Source of the DNA: Cognatundibacterium squillarum
GTDB lineage: Bacteria > Pseudomonadota > Gammaproteobacteria > Burkholderiales > Burkholderiaceae_D
DNA: 64,000 bases
Assembly: GCF_014652435.1 (NCBI RefSeq)
Contig: NZ_BMYU01000006.1
Span: 124,001 to 188,000 of the forward strand
Direction: 5' to 3'
Below are positions 56,347 through 64,000 of this stretch, piece after piece; position 1 is the first letter of the stretch, and each line of letters begins with the position of its first letter. The notes beneath the pieces are model-generated. The model ran no database searches and was not told the origin of the DNA. It saw only the letters and a list, made by a program, of their open reading frames with translations. The translations under genes and the position numbers were made by a program.

Positions 56347-56442
56347 AGATTGAAAAATGCTGTAAAGGCATGATATATCGTAGGCTTACCCCTGCAAAAA
56401 ATGCAGGATTGCTGAAAAAATGATAACGAACGGAGTCTGATT

Positions 56443-56772
56443 GTGTTTATTTCGAATGCTTATGCCCAGGCCGCAGGTGCGGGTGCTGGTGCTGAAAACG
56501 GCCTGATGAGCTTCCTGCCACTGGTGCTGATGTTTGTGGTGCTGTATTTCGTGATGATTCGTCCACAGATGAAACGCCAGAAAGAACAGCGTGCGATGAT
56601 CGACGCACTGAAAAAAAATGATGAAGTGGTGACTGTTGGTGGTGTGATTGGTCGCGTGACTGCGGTCAGCGAAAGCTACGTCACACTGGAAATCGCCGAT
56701 AAGGTCGAAGTGAAAGTCCAGAAAAACGCCGTATCCGTCGTTTTACCTACCGGTACGATCAAGTCAGCTTAA
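56443..56772 (+). CDS. yajC: Preprotein translocase subunit YajC
   Basis: A 109-residue single-pass membrane protein of the Sec accessory complex. After a short Ala/Gly-rich start (FISNAYAQAAGAGAGAENG) comes the helix MSFLPLVLMFVVLYFVMI, then RPQMKRQKEQRAMIDALKK and EVVTVGGVIGRVTAV, the family signatures. The start is GTG, preceded by CGGAG. It is followed by secD and secF as in most proteobacteria. Confidence 0.95.
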   Translation: MFISNAYAQAAGAGAGAENGLMSFLPLVLMFVVLYFVMIRPQMKRQKEQRAMIDALKKNDEVVTVGGVIGRVTAVSESYVTLEIADKVEVKVQKNAVSVVLPTGTIKSA

Positions 56773-56838
56773 GCCTCACCCACAACGCAGTCCGCATCGT
56801 GACTGCGTTGTACTTTCCGGCATTCCAAATCAATTATT

Positions 56839-58734
56839 ATGAATCGCTATCCAATCTGGAAGTACATACTGATACTTATTGCGCTGGTATTCGGTGCGCT
56901 GTACACAGCGCCGAATTTCTTCGGAGAATCTCCGGCAGTGCAGATCAGCAGTGCAAAATCCACTGTAAAAGTGGAAAGCAGCATGTCAGAGCGCGTGGAA
57001 ACCGTGCTGAAGCAATCCGGTCTGCAGAACACCGGCGTGTTTTTTGACTTCAATGGCGCACAAGGCAGTGTCCGTGCCCGTTTTGCTGATGTTGACACCC
57101 AGTTCAAGGCGAAAGCCGCGCTGGAACAGGCACTGAATCCTGATCACGACAATCCGACCTACACCGTCGCATTCAACCTGTTGTCGAACACACCGAAATG
57201 GCTGCAAAACCTGCGTGCATTGCCGATGTACCTGGGTCTGGATTTGCGCGGCGGCGTGCACTTCCTGATGCAGGTGGATACCAAAGCGGTTTTGAACAAA
57301 CGTGTACAGGGCATGCAGTCCACCATCAAATCGGTACTGCGTGAAAAAGAAATCCGCTACGCCGGTATTGCACGTGATGGCGATGCGATTAATGTACGTT
57401 TCCGTGATGCGGATACCCGCAACGCTGCGAAGGGCGTACTGACCTCGCAGATGCAGGAAGTCGCTGTACAGGAATCTGTCGCAGCAGATAACGGCGAATT
57501 CGAACTGAAAGTCGGACTGAAACCGGAAGCGCTGAAAAGCGTTGTCGCGGAAGGTGTGAAGCAAAATATTACCGCGCTTTCCAAGCGTGTAAATGAGCTG
57601 GGCGTGGCAGAGCCGATTATTCAGCAGCAAGGCCCGGACCGCATTGTGGTGCAATTGCCCGGCGTGCAGGATGTGGCACGTGCGAAGGAAATTATTGGTC
57701 GTACAGCAACGCTGGAAGTCCGTTTGCTGGATGATTCGGTAGTCGGTATTGTTGACCAGAACACAGCAGCACCTTACGGTTCTGAATTGTTTAAATCGAA
57801 TCGTGACGGCGAATGGATTGTGCTGGTGAAAGACCCGGTTGTGACCGGTGATTACATTACCGGCGCAGCACTGAGCTTCGATCAGCGTCAGCAACCGGCG
57901 GTATCGGTTGATCTGAACGGTGACGGTGGCCGTAAGATGCGTGAAGCGACACGCAGCCGCGTTGGTAAACGCATGGCAATCGTGCTGTTTGAAAAAGGCA
58001 AGGGTGAAGTACTGATCGCACCGACAATTCAGGATGAGCTCAGTTCACGTTTCAATATTACCGGTATGGGTACTGCAAGTGCGGCGGCAGATCTGGCATT
58101 GCTGTTGCGCGCCGGTTCGCTGGCCGCGCCGATGGAAATCATCGAAGAACGTACCATTGGTCCGCAGCTCGGTGCTGAAAACATCAAGCAGGGTATGCAT
58201 TCCACGCTGTATGGTTTCATCGCGATTGCGATTTTCATGATGCTGTACTACATGCTGTTCGGCTTATTCAGTGTGCTGGCACTGGGTATCAACCTGTTGT
58301 TGCTGGTCGCAATTCTGTCGCTGATGCAGGCAACGCTGACCTTGCCGGGTATGGCGGCGATTGCGCTGGCACTGGGTATGGCAATTGATGCGAACGTACT
58401 GATTAATGAACGTATCCGTGAGGAATTACGTGCAGGCCGCACACCGCAAAAAGCGATTGAAGAAGGTTTTGCACACGCGTGGGATACGATTCTGGACTCC
58501 AACGTGACTACCCTGATTGTCGGTCTGGCATTGCTGATTTTCGGTTCCGGCGCGATTCGCGGTTTTGCTGTGGTGCACTGCCTCGGTATTCTGACTTCGA
58601 TTTTCTCGTCAGTATTCGTATCGCGCGGTGTGGTCAATCTCTGGTATGGCCGCAAGAAAAAACTGGCTTCGATTTCGATTGGTCAGGTCTGGAAGCCACA
58701 GGAATCGACAGATTCCACACCGGCAGTTAAATAA
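56839..58734 (+). CDS. secD: Protein translocase subunit SecD
   Basis: A 631-residue RND-like membrane protein that, with SecF, uses the proton gradient to pull preproteins into the periplasm. One N-terminal helix is followed by the large periplasmic P1 region (LGLDLRGGVHFLMQVD near residue 134), GTASAAADLALLLRAGSLAAPM and five C-terminal helices containing GMAIDANVLINERIREELR. Length agrees with E. coli SecD (615). secF follows after 11 bases. Confidence 0.97.
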   Translation: MNRYPIWKYILILIALVFGALYTAPNFFGESPAVQISSAKSTVKVESSMSERVETVLKQSGLQNTGVFFDFNGAQGSVRARFADVDTQFKAKAALEQALNPDHDNPTYTVAFNLLSNTPKWLQNLRALPMYLGLDLRGGVHFLMQVDTKAVLNKRVQGMQSTIKSVLREKEIRYAGIARDGDAINVRFRDADTRNAAKGVLTSQMQEVAVQESVAADNGEFELKVGLKPEALKSVVAEGVKQNITALSKRVNELGVAEPIIQQQGPDRIVVQLPGVQDVARAKEIIGRTATLEVRLLDDSVVGIVDQNTAAPYGSELFKSNRDGEWIVLVKDPVVTGDYITGAALSFDQRQQPAVSVDLNGDGGRKMREATRSRVGKRMAIVLFEKGKGEVLIAPTIQDELSSRFNITGMGTASAAADLALLLRAGSLAAPMEIIEERTIGPQLGAENIKQGMHSTLYGFIAIAIFMMLYYMLFGLFSVLALGINLLLLVAILSLMQATLTLPGMAAIALALGMAIDANVLINERIREELRAGRTPQKAIEEGFAHAWDTILDSNVTTLIVGLALLIFGSGAIRGFAVVHCLGILTSIFSSVFVSRGVVNLWYGRKKKLASISIGQVWKPQESTDSTPAVK

Positions 58735-58745
58735 GCGAGGCGCAC

Positions 58746-59684
58746 ATGGAATTATTCCGCATTAAAAAAGACATTCCTTTCATGCGCCATGCGCTGATTT
58801 TCAATGTCATTTCCGCACTGACTTTTGTGGCAGCAGTTTTTTTCCTGCTGGCCAAAGGTTTGCATTTTTCCGTTGAGTTTACCGGCGGTACTGTGCTGGA
58901 GGTTTCTTACAGCAAAGCGGCAGATGTCAACGGCATTCGTAAGATGGTGGAAGAACTGGGCTACATCGATGCGCCGGTGCAGCCATTCGGTAAAGCTGAA
59001 GACGTGGTGATTCGTCTGCCGGTATCGAAAACGATGTCCTCTGCACAGCAGGCTGATCAGGTGATGGCTGCACTGAAAGCCAAAGATCCGGCGGTAAAAC
59101 TGCAGCGCGTGGAACAGGTCGGTGCGCAGGTTGGTGACGAACTGGCACATGATGGTCTGATGGCGCTGCTGTTTGTGGTGATCGGCGTGATGGGTTATCT
59201 GGCGATTCGCTTCGAATGGAAATTCGCGGTCGCGGCGATTATTGCGAACTTGCATGACGTTGTGATCATTCTCGGCTTCTTCGCATTCTTCCAGTGGGAA
59301 TTCAACCTGTCCGTACTGGCTGCGGTACTGGCCGTACTCGGTTACTCGGTCAATGAATCGGTGGTTATTTTTGACCGTATCCGTGAAAACTTCCGTAAGC
59401 AGCGCAAAATGTCTGTGAAGGAAGTTATTGATAACGCGATTACCAGCACGATTTCCCGTACCATCATCACCCACGGCTGTACGCAGATGATGGTGTTGTC
59501 CATGCTGTTGCTGGGTGGTCCGACATTGCATTACTTCGCGATTGCGCTGACGATCGGTATCTGCTTCGGTATTTACTCATCAGTGTTCGTTGCAGCAGCG
59601 ATTGCAATGTGGCTGGGTGTATCCCGTGAAGATCTGATTAAACCTGTCAAAGAAAAAGACGATACAGACGGCGCTGTGGTCTGA
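58746..59684 (+). CDS. secF: Protein translocase subunit SecF
   Basis: A 312-residue partner of SecD with six membrane helices. The family signatures are VEFTGGTVLEVSYS near residue 42, the conserved GYSVNESVVIFDRIREN near 200 and ISRTIITHGCTQMMVL near 235. Length is near that of E. coli SecF (323). It ends the yajC-secD-secF operon at a strong terminator. Confidence 0.97.
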   Translation: MELFRIKKDIPFMRHALIFNVISALTFVAAVFFLLAKGLHFSVEFTGGTVLEVSYSKAADVNGIRKMVEELGYIDAPVQPFGKAEDVVIRLPVSKTMSSAQQADQVMAALKAKDPAVKLQRVEQVGAQVGDELAHDGLMALLFVVIGVMGYLAIRFEWKFAVAAIIANLHDVVIILGFFAFFQWEFNLSVLAAVLAVLGYSVNESVVIFDRIRENFRKQRKMSVKEVIDNAITSTISRTIITHGCTQMMVLSMLLLGGPTLHYFAIALTIGICFGIYSSVFVAAAIAMWLGVSREDLIKPVKEKDDTDGAVV

Positions 59685-59713
59685 TCGTGTTTTGTAACAG
59701 AAGGTATCTCAGG

Positions 59714-59741
59714 AAAGCCGGCTTGATTGCCGGCTTTTTTT
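59714..59741 (+). terminator. Intrinsic terminator of yajC-secD-secF
   Basis: The stem AAAGCCGGC/GCCGGCTTT with a TTGATT loop and a T run, 29 bases after the secF stop. Confidence 0.93.
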
Positions 59742-59981
59742 ATTTGTTAGCATTGCGCGTATGAGTCCTCAGCTGCTGCGCGATGGCATTCAGCCCGCAC
59801 AGCAGGCATGTCAGCAGCAATACTGCCGCATACGGGCACGTGCTGCGACGCTGTAATTCCGCTGTCAGATGGCGGAAGGATAATCCGGTTTCAATCCGCT
59901 GGCCGTACCGGTGGCCACCGTAATCACAGAACTTTCTGCCGCACACGCGGTCAGAAGGCGGTCTGCACAGGGAATACCGTT

Positions 59982-61247
59982 ATGAGTAAATTAAAAACAT
60001 TGACAATTGTTGCGGCCATTGCCGCGATTGCAGGTGGCAGTTATCTGAAATGGGGTAATGCACCAAAGGCAGAAGGAAATGCTCCGTCGGCCGGCGCCAA
60101 AGAGCAGAAACCGGCCCGTCCGGTAAGCGTTTCTTTAGTCAGTGTTCAGCAAAAAGATTTTCCGGTAACGATCAGTGCTAACGGTGTCGTTTCTTCACCG
60201 AATATGGTCGACATCCGTCCGCAAGTCACCAGCACCATTACCAAAGTGCATATTAAAGAAGGTCAGTTTGTGAAGGCCGGTGACTTACTGTTCAGTTTTG
60301 ACAGCCGCGCCGATGAAGTGAATCTGGCCAAAGCGCAGGCGCAGCTGGATAAAGATGTCGCGACACTGGCAGACAACCAGCGCCAGCTGGCACGCAGCAA
60401 AGAACTGGTGGCACGTAAGTTCGTCGCCCAGAGCGCAGTGGATACTGCGCAGGCACAGGTCGATGCGCAGACCGCAGTTGTCGCTTCGGACAAAGCGGCG
60501 GTGGCAGCGGCCAAAGTCGCGCTGAGCTATCAGCGCATTGTCGCGCCTTCCTCCGGCCGTACCGGTATTGTTAGTGTGTATCCGGGGTCGCTGGTGCAGC
60601 CTGGTTCGGCGGCACTGGTCACGATCACGCAGATGGATCCGATTACCGTGACTTTCCCGTTACCACAGCGTCATCTCAGTGCAGCTTTGCAAAGCCTGCA
60701 GCGCAGCGACAGCTATGTGTATGCCAGCCTGCCGGACAATGGCGGCAAGTTCAAAGGCAAACTGAAGTTTGTAGATAATGTGGTGGATGCTTCCTCCGGT
60801 ACTGTCAAAGTCAAAGCTGAATTTGAAAATAAAGAGATGAAGTTGTGGCCCGGTGCGTATGTGAATGTCGATTTCAGTGTACAGACCCTGAAAGATGCGC
60901 TGGTGGTGCCGCGTGAAGCGGTGATCGTCAATCCTAAGGGTTCTGCCGTGTATATTGCCGGTGCTGAAGGCAAGGCAGAACTGAAACCGGTGCAAGTCGT
61001 GACCAGCCTGCAGAATGATGCAGTGATTACCGGTATTGAAGCCGGTGCGCGCGTTGTGGTGGATGGTAAACAGAATCTGCGTCCGGGATCGCTGATCAAA
61101 GAGCGTTCTGCAGAAAGCAAAGACACTAAAGATAAATCCGGCGCGAAGGACAGCGCGAAAGATGGCAGCACAGACTTGAAGGATGCGAAAGATGCCAAAC
61201 CGGCTCCGGCCGCTTCCGCCAGTGCATCCGCAGCGAGCGCATCATGA
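59982..61247 (+). CDS. RND efflux periplasmic adaptor (MdtA-like)
   Basis: A 421-residue membrane fusion protein. An N-terminal anchor (LTIVAAIAAIAGGSYL) is followed by a lipoyl half (VDIRPQVTSTITKVHIKEGQFVKAGDLLF), a coiled-coil hairpin (about residues 115-180), the second lipoyl half (RIVAPSSGRTGIVSVYPGSLVQPG) and beta-barrel domains. The last 50 residues are a low-complexity tail of Lys, Asp, Ser and Ala not usual in this family. ATG 59982 is used; earlier in-frame starts give no family sequence. It overlaps the pump gene by four bases. Confidence 0.9.
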   Translation: MSKLKTLTIVAAIAAIAGGSYLKWGNAPKAEGNAPSAGAKEQKPARPVSVSLVSVQQKDFPVTISANGVVSSPNMVDIRPQVTSTITKVHIKEGQFVKAGDLLFSFDSRADEVNLAKAQAQLDKDVATLADNQRQLARSKELVARKFVAQSAVDTAQAQVDAQTAVVASDKAAVAAAKVALSYQRIVAPSSGRTGIVSVYPGSLVQPGSAALVTITQMDPITVTFPLPQRHLSAALQSLQRSDSYVYASLPDNGGKFKGKLKFVDNVVDASSGTVKVKAEFENKEMKLWPGAYVNVDFSVQTLKDALVVPREAVIVNPKGSAVYIAGAEGKAELKPVQVVTSLQNDAVITGIEAGARVVVDGKQNLRPGSLIKERSAESKDTKDKSGAKDSAKDGSTDLKDAKDAKPAPAASASASAASAS

Positions 61248-64000
61248 ATTTGTCTGAATTGTTTATCCGCCGTCCGGTGATGACAGTATTGCTGAATCTG
61301 TCGATTGTGATCGCCGGTATTCTGGCCTATCGCTATATCCCGATTGCTGCGTTACCGAGCTATAACACGCCGGTGATTAACGTGGGTGCAAACTTGCCTG
61401 GTGCCAGTCCGGAAACCATGGCGACCTCGGTGGCGTTGCCACTGGAAAAGCAGTTCGCCACCATTCCCGGCTTGTCTGTGATCAGCTCGAACAACACACT
61501 CGGCAATACCTCGCTGACGCTGGAATTTGATCAGAACCGCAATATCGATGCCGCCGCGGTCGATGTGCAGGCAGCTTTGCTGCGTGCGCAGCGTTCGCTG
61601 CCGGTGGAAATGACATCGCCGCCTTCTTACCGCAAGGTGAATCCGGCCGATGCACCGGTACTGTTTATCGCACTGCAGTCACCGTCGCTGAGTCTGGCAG
61701 AACTGACCAGCTACGCGGAGCATCTGATTTCGCCGTCGCTGTCCACGCTGGAAGGTGTGGCGCAGGTGAATATCTTCGGTATCAAACGTTACGCCGTGCG
61801 TATCCGCGTGAATCCGGGCGCGCTGGCAGCACGTAATCTGACGCTGGATGAGCTGTCTGCGGCAATCCGCACAGCGAATGCCAACACGCCCGCAGGAACA
61901 CTGGACGGCGACAAACAAACGCTGACGATTCTGGCAAACCGCCAGTTACAGAGTGCGGCGGAATTTGCCAATCTGGTGGTCAGCAATAAAGGTGGTCAGG
62001 TGGTGCGTCTGCGTGATGTCGCGAGCGTGGAAGACAGTTACGAGCAAGTCAAAACCGCCGCCAATTTCATGGGTGAAAGTTCGATTACGCTGGCGATTCA
62101 GCGTCAGTCGGACGCGAACACCGTGAAAGTCGTCGATTCGATCAAAGCCGCACTGCCGGGCTTTAAGGCGCAGTTGCCGGAATCCGTGAAGATGACGCTG
62201 GTGAACGACCGCTCTGTATCGATACGCGAAGCGCTGCATGACGTGAATCTGACCATGATCCTGACCATCGTGCTGGTGGTGGTGGTGATTTTCCTGTTCC
62301 TGCGCCGTCTGGTCGCCACTGTGATTCCAACGCTGTCTCTGCCAGTCTCCATCGTCGGTGCGATCAGTTTGTTGTGGGGCTTTGGCTATACGCTGGACAA
62401 TATTTCGCTGCTCGGCCTGACGCTGGCGGTCGGGCTGGTGGTGGACGATGCGATTGTGATGCTGGAAAACATCATGCGTCATATCGAGATGGGCGAGAAA
62501 CCGTTTCAGGCCGCGCTGAAAGGTTCACGCGAAGTCGGTTTTACGATTATTTCGATTTCCACTTCGTTGGTGGCGGTGTTTATTCCTATCTTCTTTATGC
62601 CGGGCGTCATCGGTCAGCTGTTCCATGAATTTGCGGTGATTGTCAGTCTGGCGATTCTGGCGTCGGCCTTTGTATCGCTGACACTGGTACCGATGCTGGC
62701 AGCGCAATTCCTGCGCAGTGAGCATGAGATGAAAGAACCGCCGAAAGCCGTTGCAGCGATTCTGCACAGCTTTGAATCTGCTTTCGACGCGTCGCTGAAG
62801 TTTTATACGCGCTGGCTGGATGCGGCGCTCGCGCATCGTAAAACCGTGCTGATGGTTGCCTTGGGAACCTTCGTTGCAACCGCGTATCTGTTCAACGATA
62901 TTCCGAAAGGTTTTTTCCCGCAGGAAGATATCGGTCAGATCAACGTGACGACAGAAGCCTCGGAAGAAACTTCATTCCCGGCGATGGTGCAGCTGCAGGA
63001 CAAAGTCGCGCGCATTATCCGTGAAGATCCGAATGTCGCCACCGCAACCTCGTTTAACGGCGGCAGCGGTGCGCAGAACAATGGCCGTATGTTTATCAAC
63101 CTGAAACCACGCGGCGAACGTAAGCCGATGAAAGAAGTGGTGGAGGGCTTGCGTAAAAAAGTCGCGGAAGTGCCGGGCATTACTGTCTTCTTCCGTCCTA
63201 CGCAGAATCTGCAGCTGGGCGGACGTCAGAGTAAGAGCCAGTATCAGTACATTCTGCAAAGTGTGGAAGCCGGTGAACTGAACGGCTGGGCGAATAAGCT
63301 GCAGGAAAAACTGCGTGCAGATCCGGGCTTTAAAGATGTGACGACGGATGCGCAGTTAAAAGGTTTGCAGGCATCCGTGGATATCGACCGTGACCGTGCG
63401 AATACCTATGGCGTTGGCATGGATGCGATCCGTTCAGCGTTGTACAGCGCGTTTGGTGAACGTCAGGTATCGACCATGTTTACCAGCGTGGACAGCTATC
63501 AGGTCATCATGGAAGTCGCACCGGATCAGAAAAAGGATGAGAACGCGATTGAAGGGATTTACGTTCGCACCAATACCGGCAGCCTGATTCCGCTGAGCAG
63601 CGTGGCGACTGTGCGCCGTACCGTTGGCCCGACCTCGATTAACCACGTGGGGCAGTTACAGGCGGTCACGGTATCGTTCAACCTGTCGCCGGAACTGGCG
63701 CTGGGTGAGGCAACCACCCGTATCGAAAAATTCCGCGATGAAATCAAAATGCCATCGTCCATTATCACCACTTACGGTGGCGATGCTGCGGTGTTTAAAG
63801 ATACGCAATCCGGTCAGGTGGTGTTGATCGTGGCAGCCTTGCTGGTGATTTATGTGCTGCTCGGTGTACTGTATGAAAGTTATATTCATCCGATTACGAT
63901 TCTGGCCGGTTTGCCTTCGGCAGCGGTGGGGGCTTTGCTGACGCTGAAATGGTTTGGCGAAGATCTGACGCTGATCGCGACGATTGGTATTTTGCTGCTG
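61244..64000 (+). CDS. RND multidrug efflux transporter (MdtB/AcrB-like), partial
   Basis: The first 919 codons of an inner-membrane pump; the full family length is about 1030-1050, so the end lies beyond the window. It begins MNLSELFIRRPVMTVLLNLS, typical of MdtB/MdtC-type pumps. The proton-relay aspartates are in TLAVGLVVDDAIVMLENI in the fourth helix region (about residue 402), and the second half starts near residue 530. Its start overlaps the adaptor stop (ATGA). The substrate is unknown; a second pump subunit or outer-membrane channel may follow. Confidence 0.93.
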   Translation, partial: MNLSELFIRRPVMTVLLNLSIVIAGILAYRYIPIAALPSYNTPVINVGANLPGASPETMATSVALPLEKQFATIPGLSVISSNNTLGNTSLTLEFDQNRNIDAAAVDVQAALLRAQRSLPVEMTSPPSYRKVNPADAPVLFIALQSPSLSLAELTSYAEHLISPSLSTLEGVAQVNIFGIKRYAVRIRVNPGALAARNLTLDELSAAIRTANANTPAGTLDGDKQTLTILANRQLQSAAEFANLVVSNKGGQVVRLRDVASVEDSYEQVKTAANFMGESSITLAIQRQSDANTVKVVDSIKAALPGFKAQLPESVKMTLVNDRSVSIREALHDVNLTMILTIVLVVVVIFLFLRRLVATVIPTLSLPVSIVGAISLLWGFGYTLDNISLLGLTLAVGLVVDDAIVMLENIMRHIEMGEKPFQAALKGSREVGFTIISISTSLVAVFIPIFFMPGVIGQLFHEFAVIVSLAILASAFVSLTLVPMLAAQFLRSEHEMKEPPKAVAAILHSFESAFDASLKFYTRWLDAALAHRKTVLMVALGTFVATAYLFNDIPKGFFPQEDIGQINVTTEASEETSFPAMVQLQDKVARIIREDPNVATATSFNGGSGAQNNGRMFINLKPRGERKPMKEVVEGLRKKVAEVPGITVFFRPTQNLQLGGRQSKSQYQYILQSVEAGELNGWANKLQEKLRADPGFKDVTTDAQLKGLQASVDIDRDRANTYGVGMDAIRSALYSAFGERQVSTMFTSVDSYQVIMEVAPDQKKDENAIEGIYVRTNTGSLIPLSSVATVRRTVGPTSINHVGQLQAVTVSFNLSPELALGEATTRIEKFRDEIKMPSSIITTYGGDAAVFKDTQSGQVVLIVAALLVIYVLLGVLYESYIHPITILAGLPSAAVGALLTLKWFGEDLTLIATIGILLL

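Noticed and set aside
59740..59946. A 68-codon minus-strand frame with a hydrophobic stretch before the RND operon
   Set aside because: Its stop lies in the secF terminator's T run; there is no ribosome site and no family similarity.

Overview
The window is ordinary, tightly packed core chromosome of a Gram-negative bacterium, almost certainly a betaproteobacterium of the order Burkholderiales. An Oxalobacteraceae-like genome of moderate GC (Herminiimonas or Undibacterium type) fits best. The grounds are the gene neighbourhoods (pyrR-pyrB-pyrC', fur divergent from bamE, leuS-lptE-holA-proA, DUF2782-thrB-BPSS1780 family, pilT-pilU divergent from yggS-proC, queA-tgt-yajC-secD-secF), a Burkholderiales-type porin ending in Phe, and many outer-membrane proteins. 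The genus is inferred, not proven. I see no tRNA, rRNA, IS element, prophage, CRISPR array or defence island.

Layout. 1-3.2 kb: end of yqgE, then ruvX and a pyrimidine operon (pyrR, pyrB, pyrC') whose dihydroorotase-like subunit has lost its zinc-binding HxH. 3.5-9.7 kb: plsC, then a minus-strand block acpH, apaH, hemH, recN, nadK. 9.8-14 kb: a HAD phosphatase, hrcA and a stand-alone receiver protein, then fur facing away from bamE-dapB. 14.3-19.9 kb: leuS, lptE, holA, proA. 19.9-25.9 kb: hemJ-like gene, rlmL-like methyltransferase, gabD-like dehydrogenase, Bcr/CflA exporter, porin. 26-28.7 kb: DUF2782 protein, thrB, a membrane protein, and an OsmC protein on the other strand. 28.8-32.7 kb: a candidate small RNA, rplM-rpsI, argC, a coiled-coil membrane protein, bactofilin, erpA. 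33-36.9 kb: glycolate oxidase glcDEF. 37.1-41.4 kb: gpx-pilU-pilT (minus) and yggS-proC (plus). 41.7-46.4 kb: GT39 glycosyltransferase, the YqjD/YqjE/YqjK-type envelope cluster, ubiA, an XRE regulator. 46.4-53.9 kb: a minus-strand run of patatin autotransporter, acetyltransferase, oxyR, SDR, acetyltransferase, recG. 54-59.7 kb: queA, tgt, yajC, secD, secF. 60-64 kb: an RND efflux adaptor and the first 919 codons of its pump.

How the genes work together. Several sets form clear pathways: pyrimidine synthesis (pyrR/B/C'), envelope biogenesis (bamE, lptE, plsC, secDF-yajC), heme (hemH, hemJ), queuosine (queA, tgt), proline (proA, proC), glycolate oxidation (glcDEF) and twitching retraction (pilT, pilU). 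OxyR and Gpx deal with peroxides, Fur with iron, HrcA with heat shock. Many genes overlap by 1-11 bases, and perfect intrinsic terminators mark most operon ends.

The least explained sequence lies between genes. The main items are: an orphan promoter-hairpins-terminator unit with anti-Shine-Dalgarno motifs before rplM (about 28.80-28.90 kb); a dispersed intergenic repeat with at least three good copies sharing a core of about 50 bp (14.1, 32.8 and 37.0 kb) and degenerate relatives (4.4 kb, perhaps 59.9 kb); a long hairpin-rich leader before the porin gene; and operator-like repeats before the GT39 and XRE genes. I found no multi-gene cluster that looks like an undescribed system.
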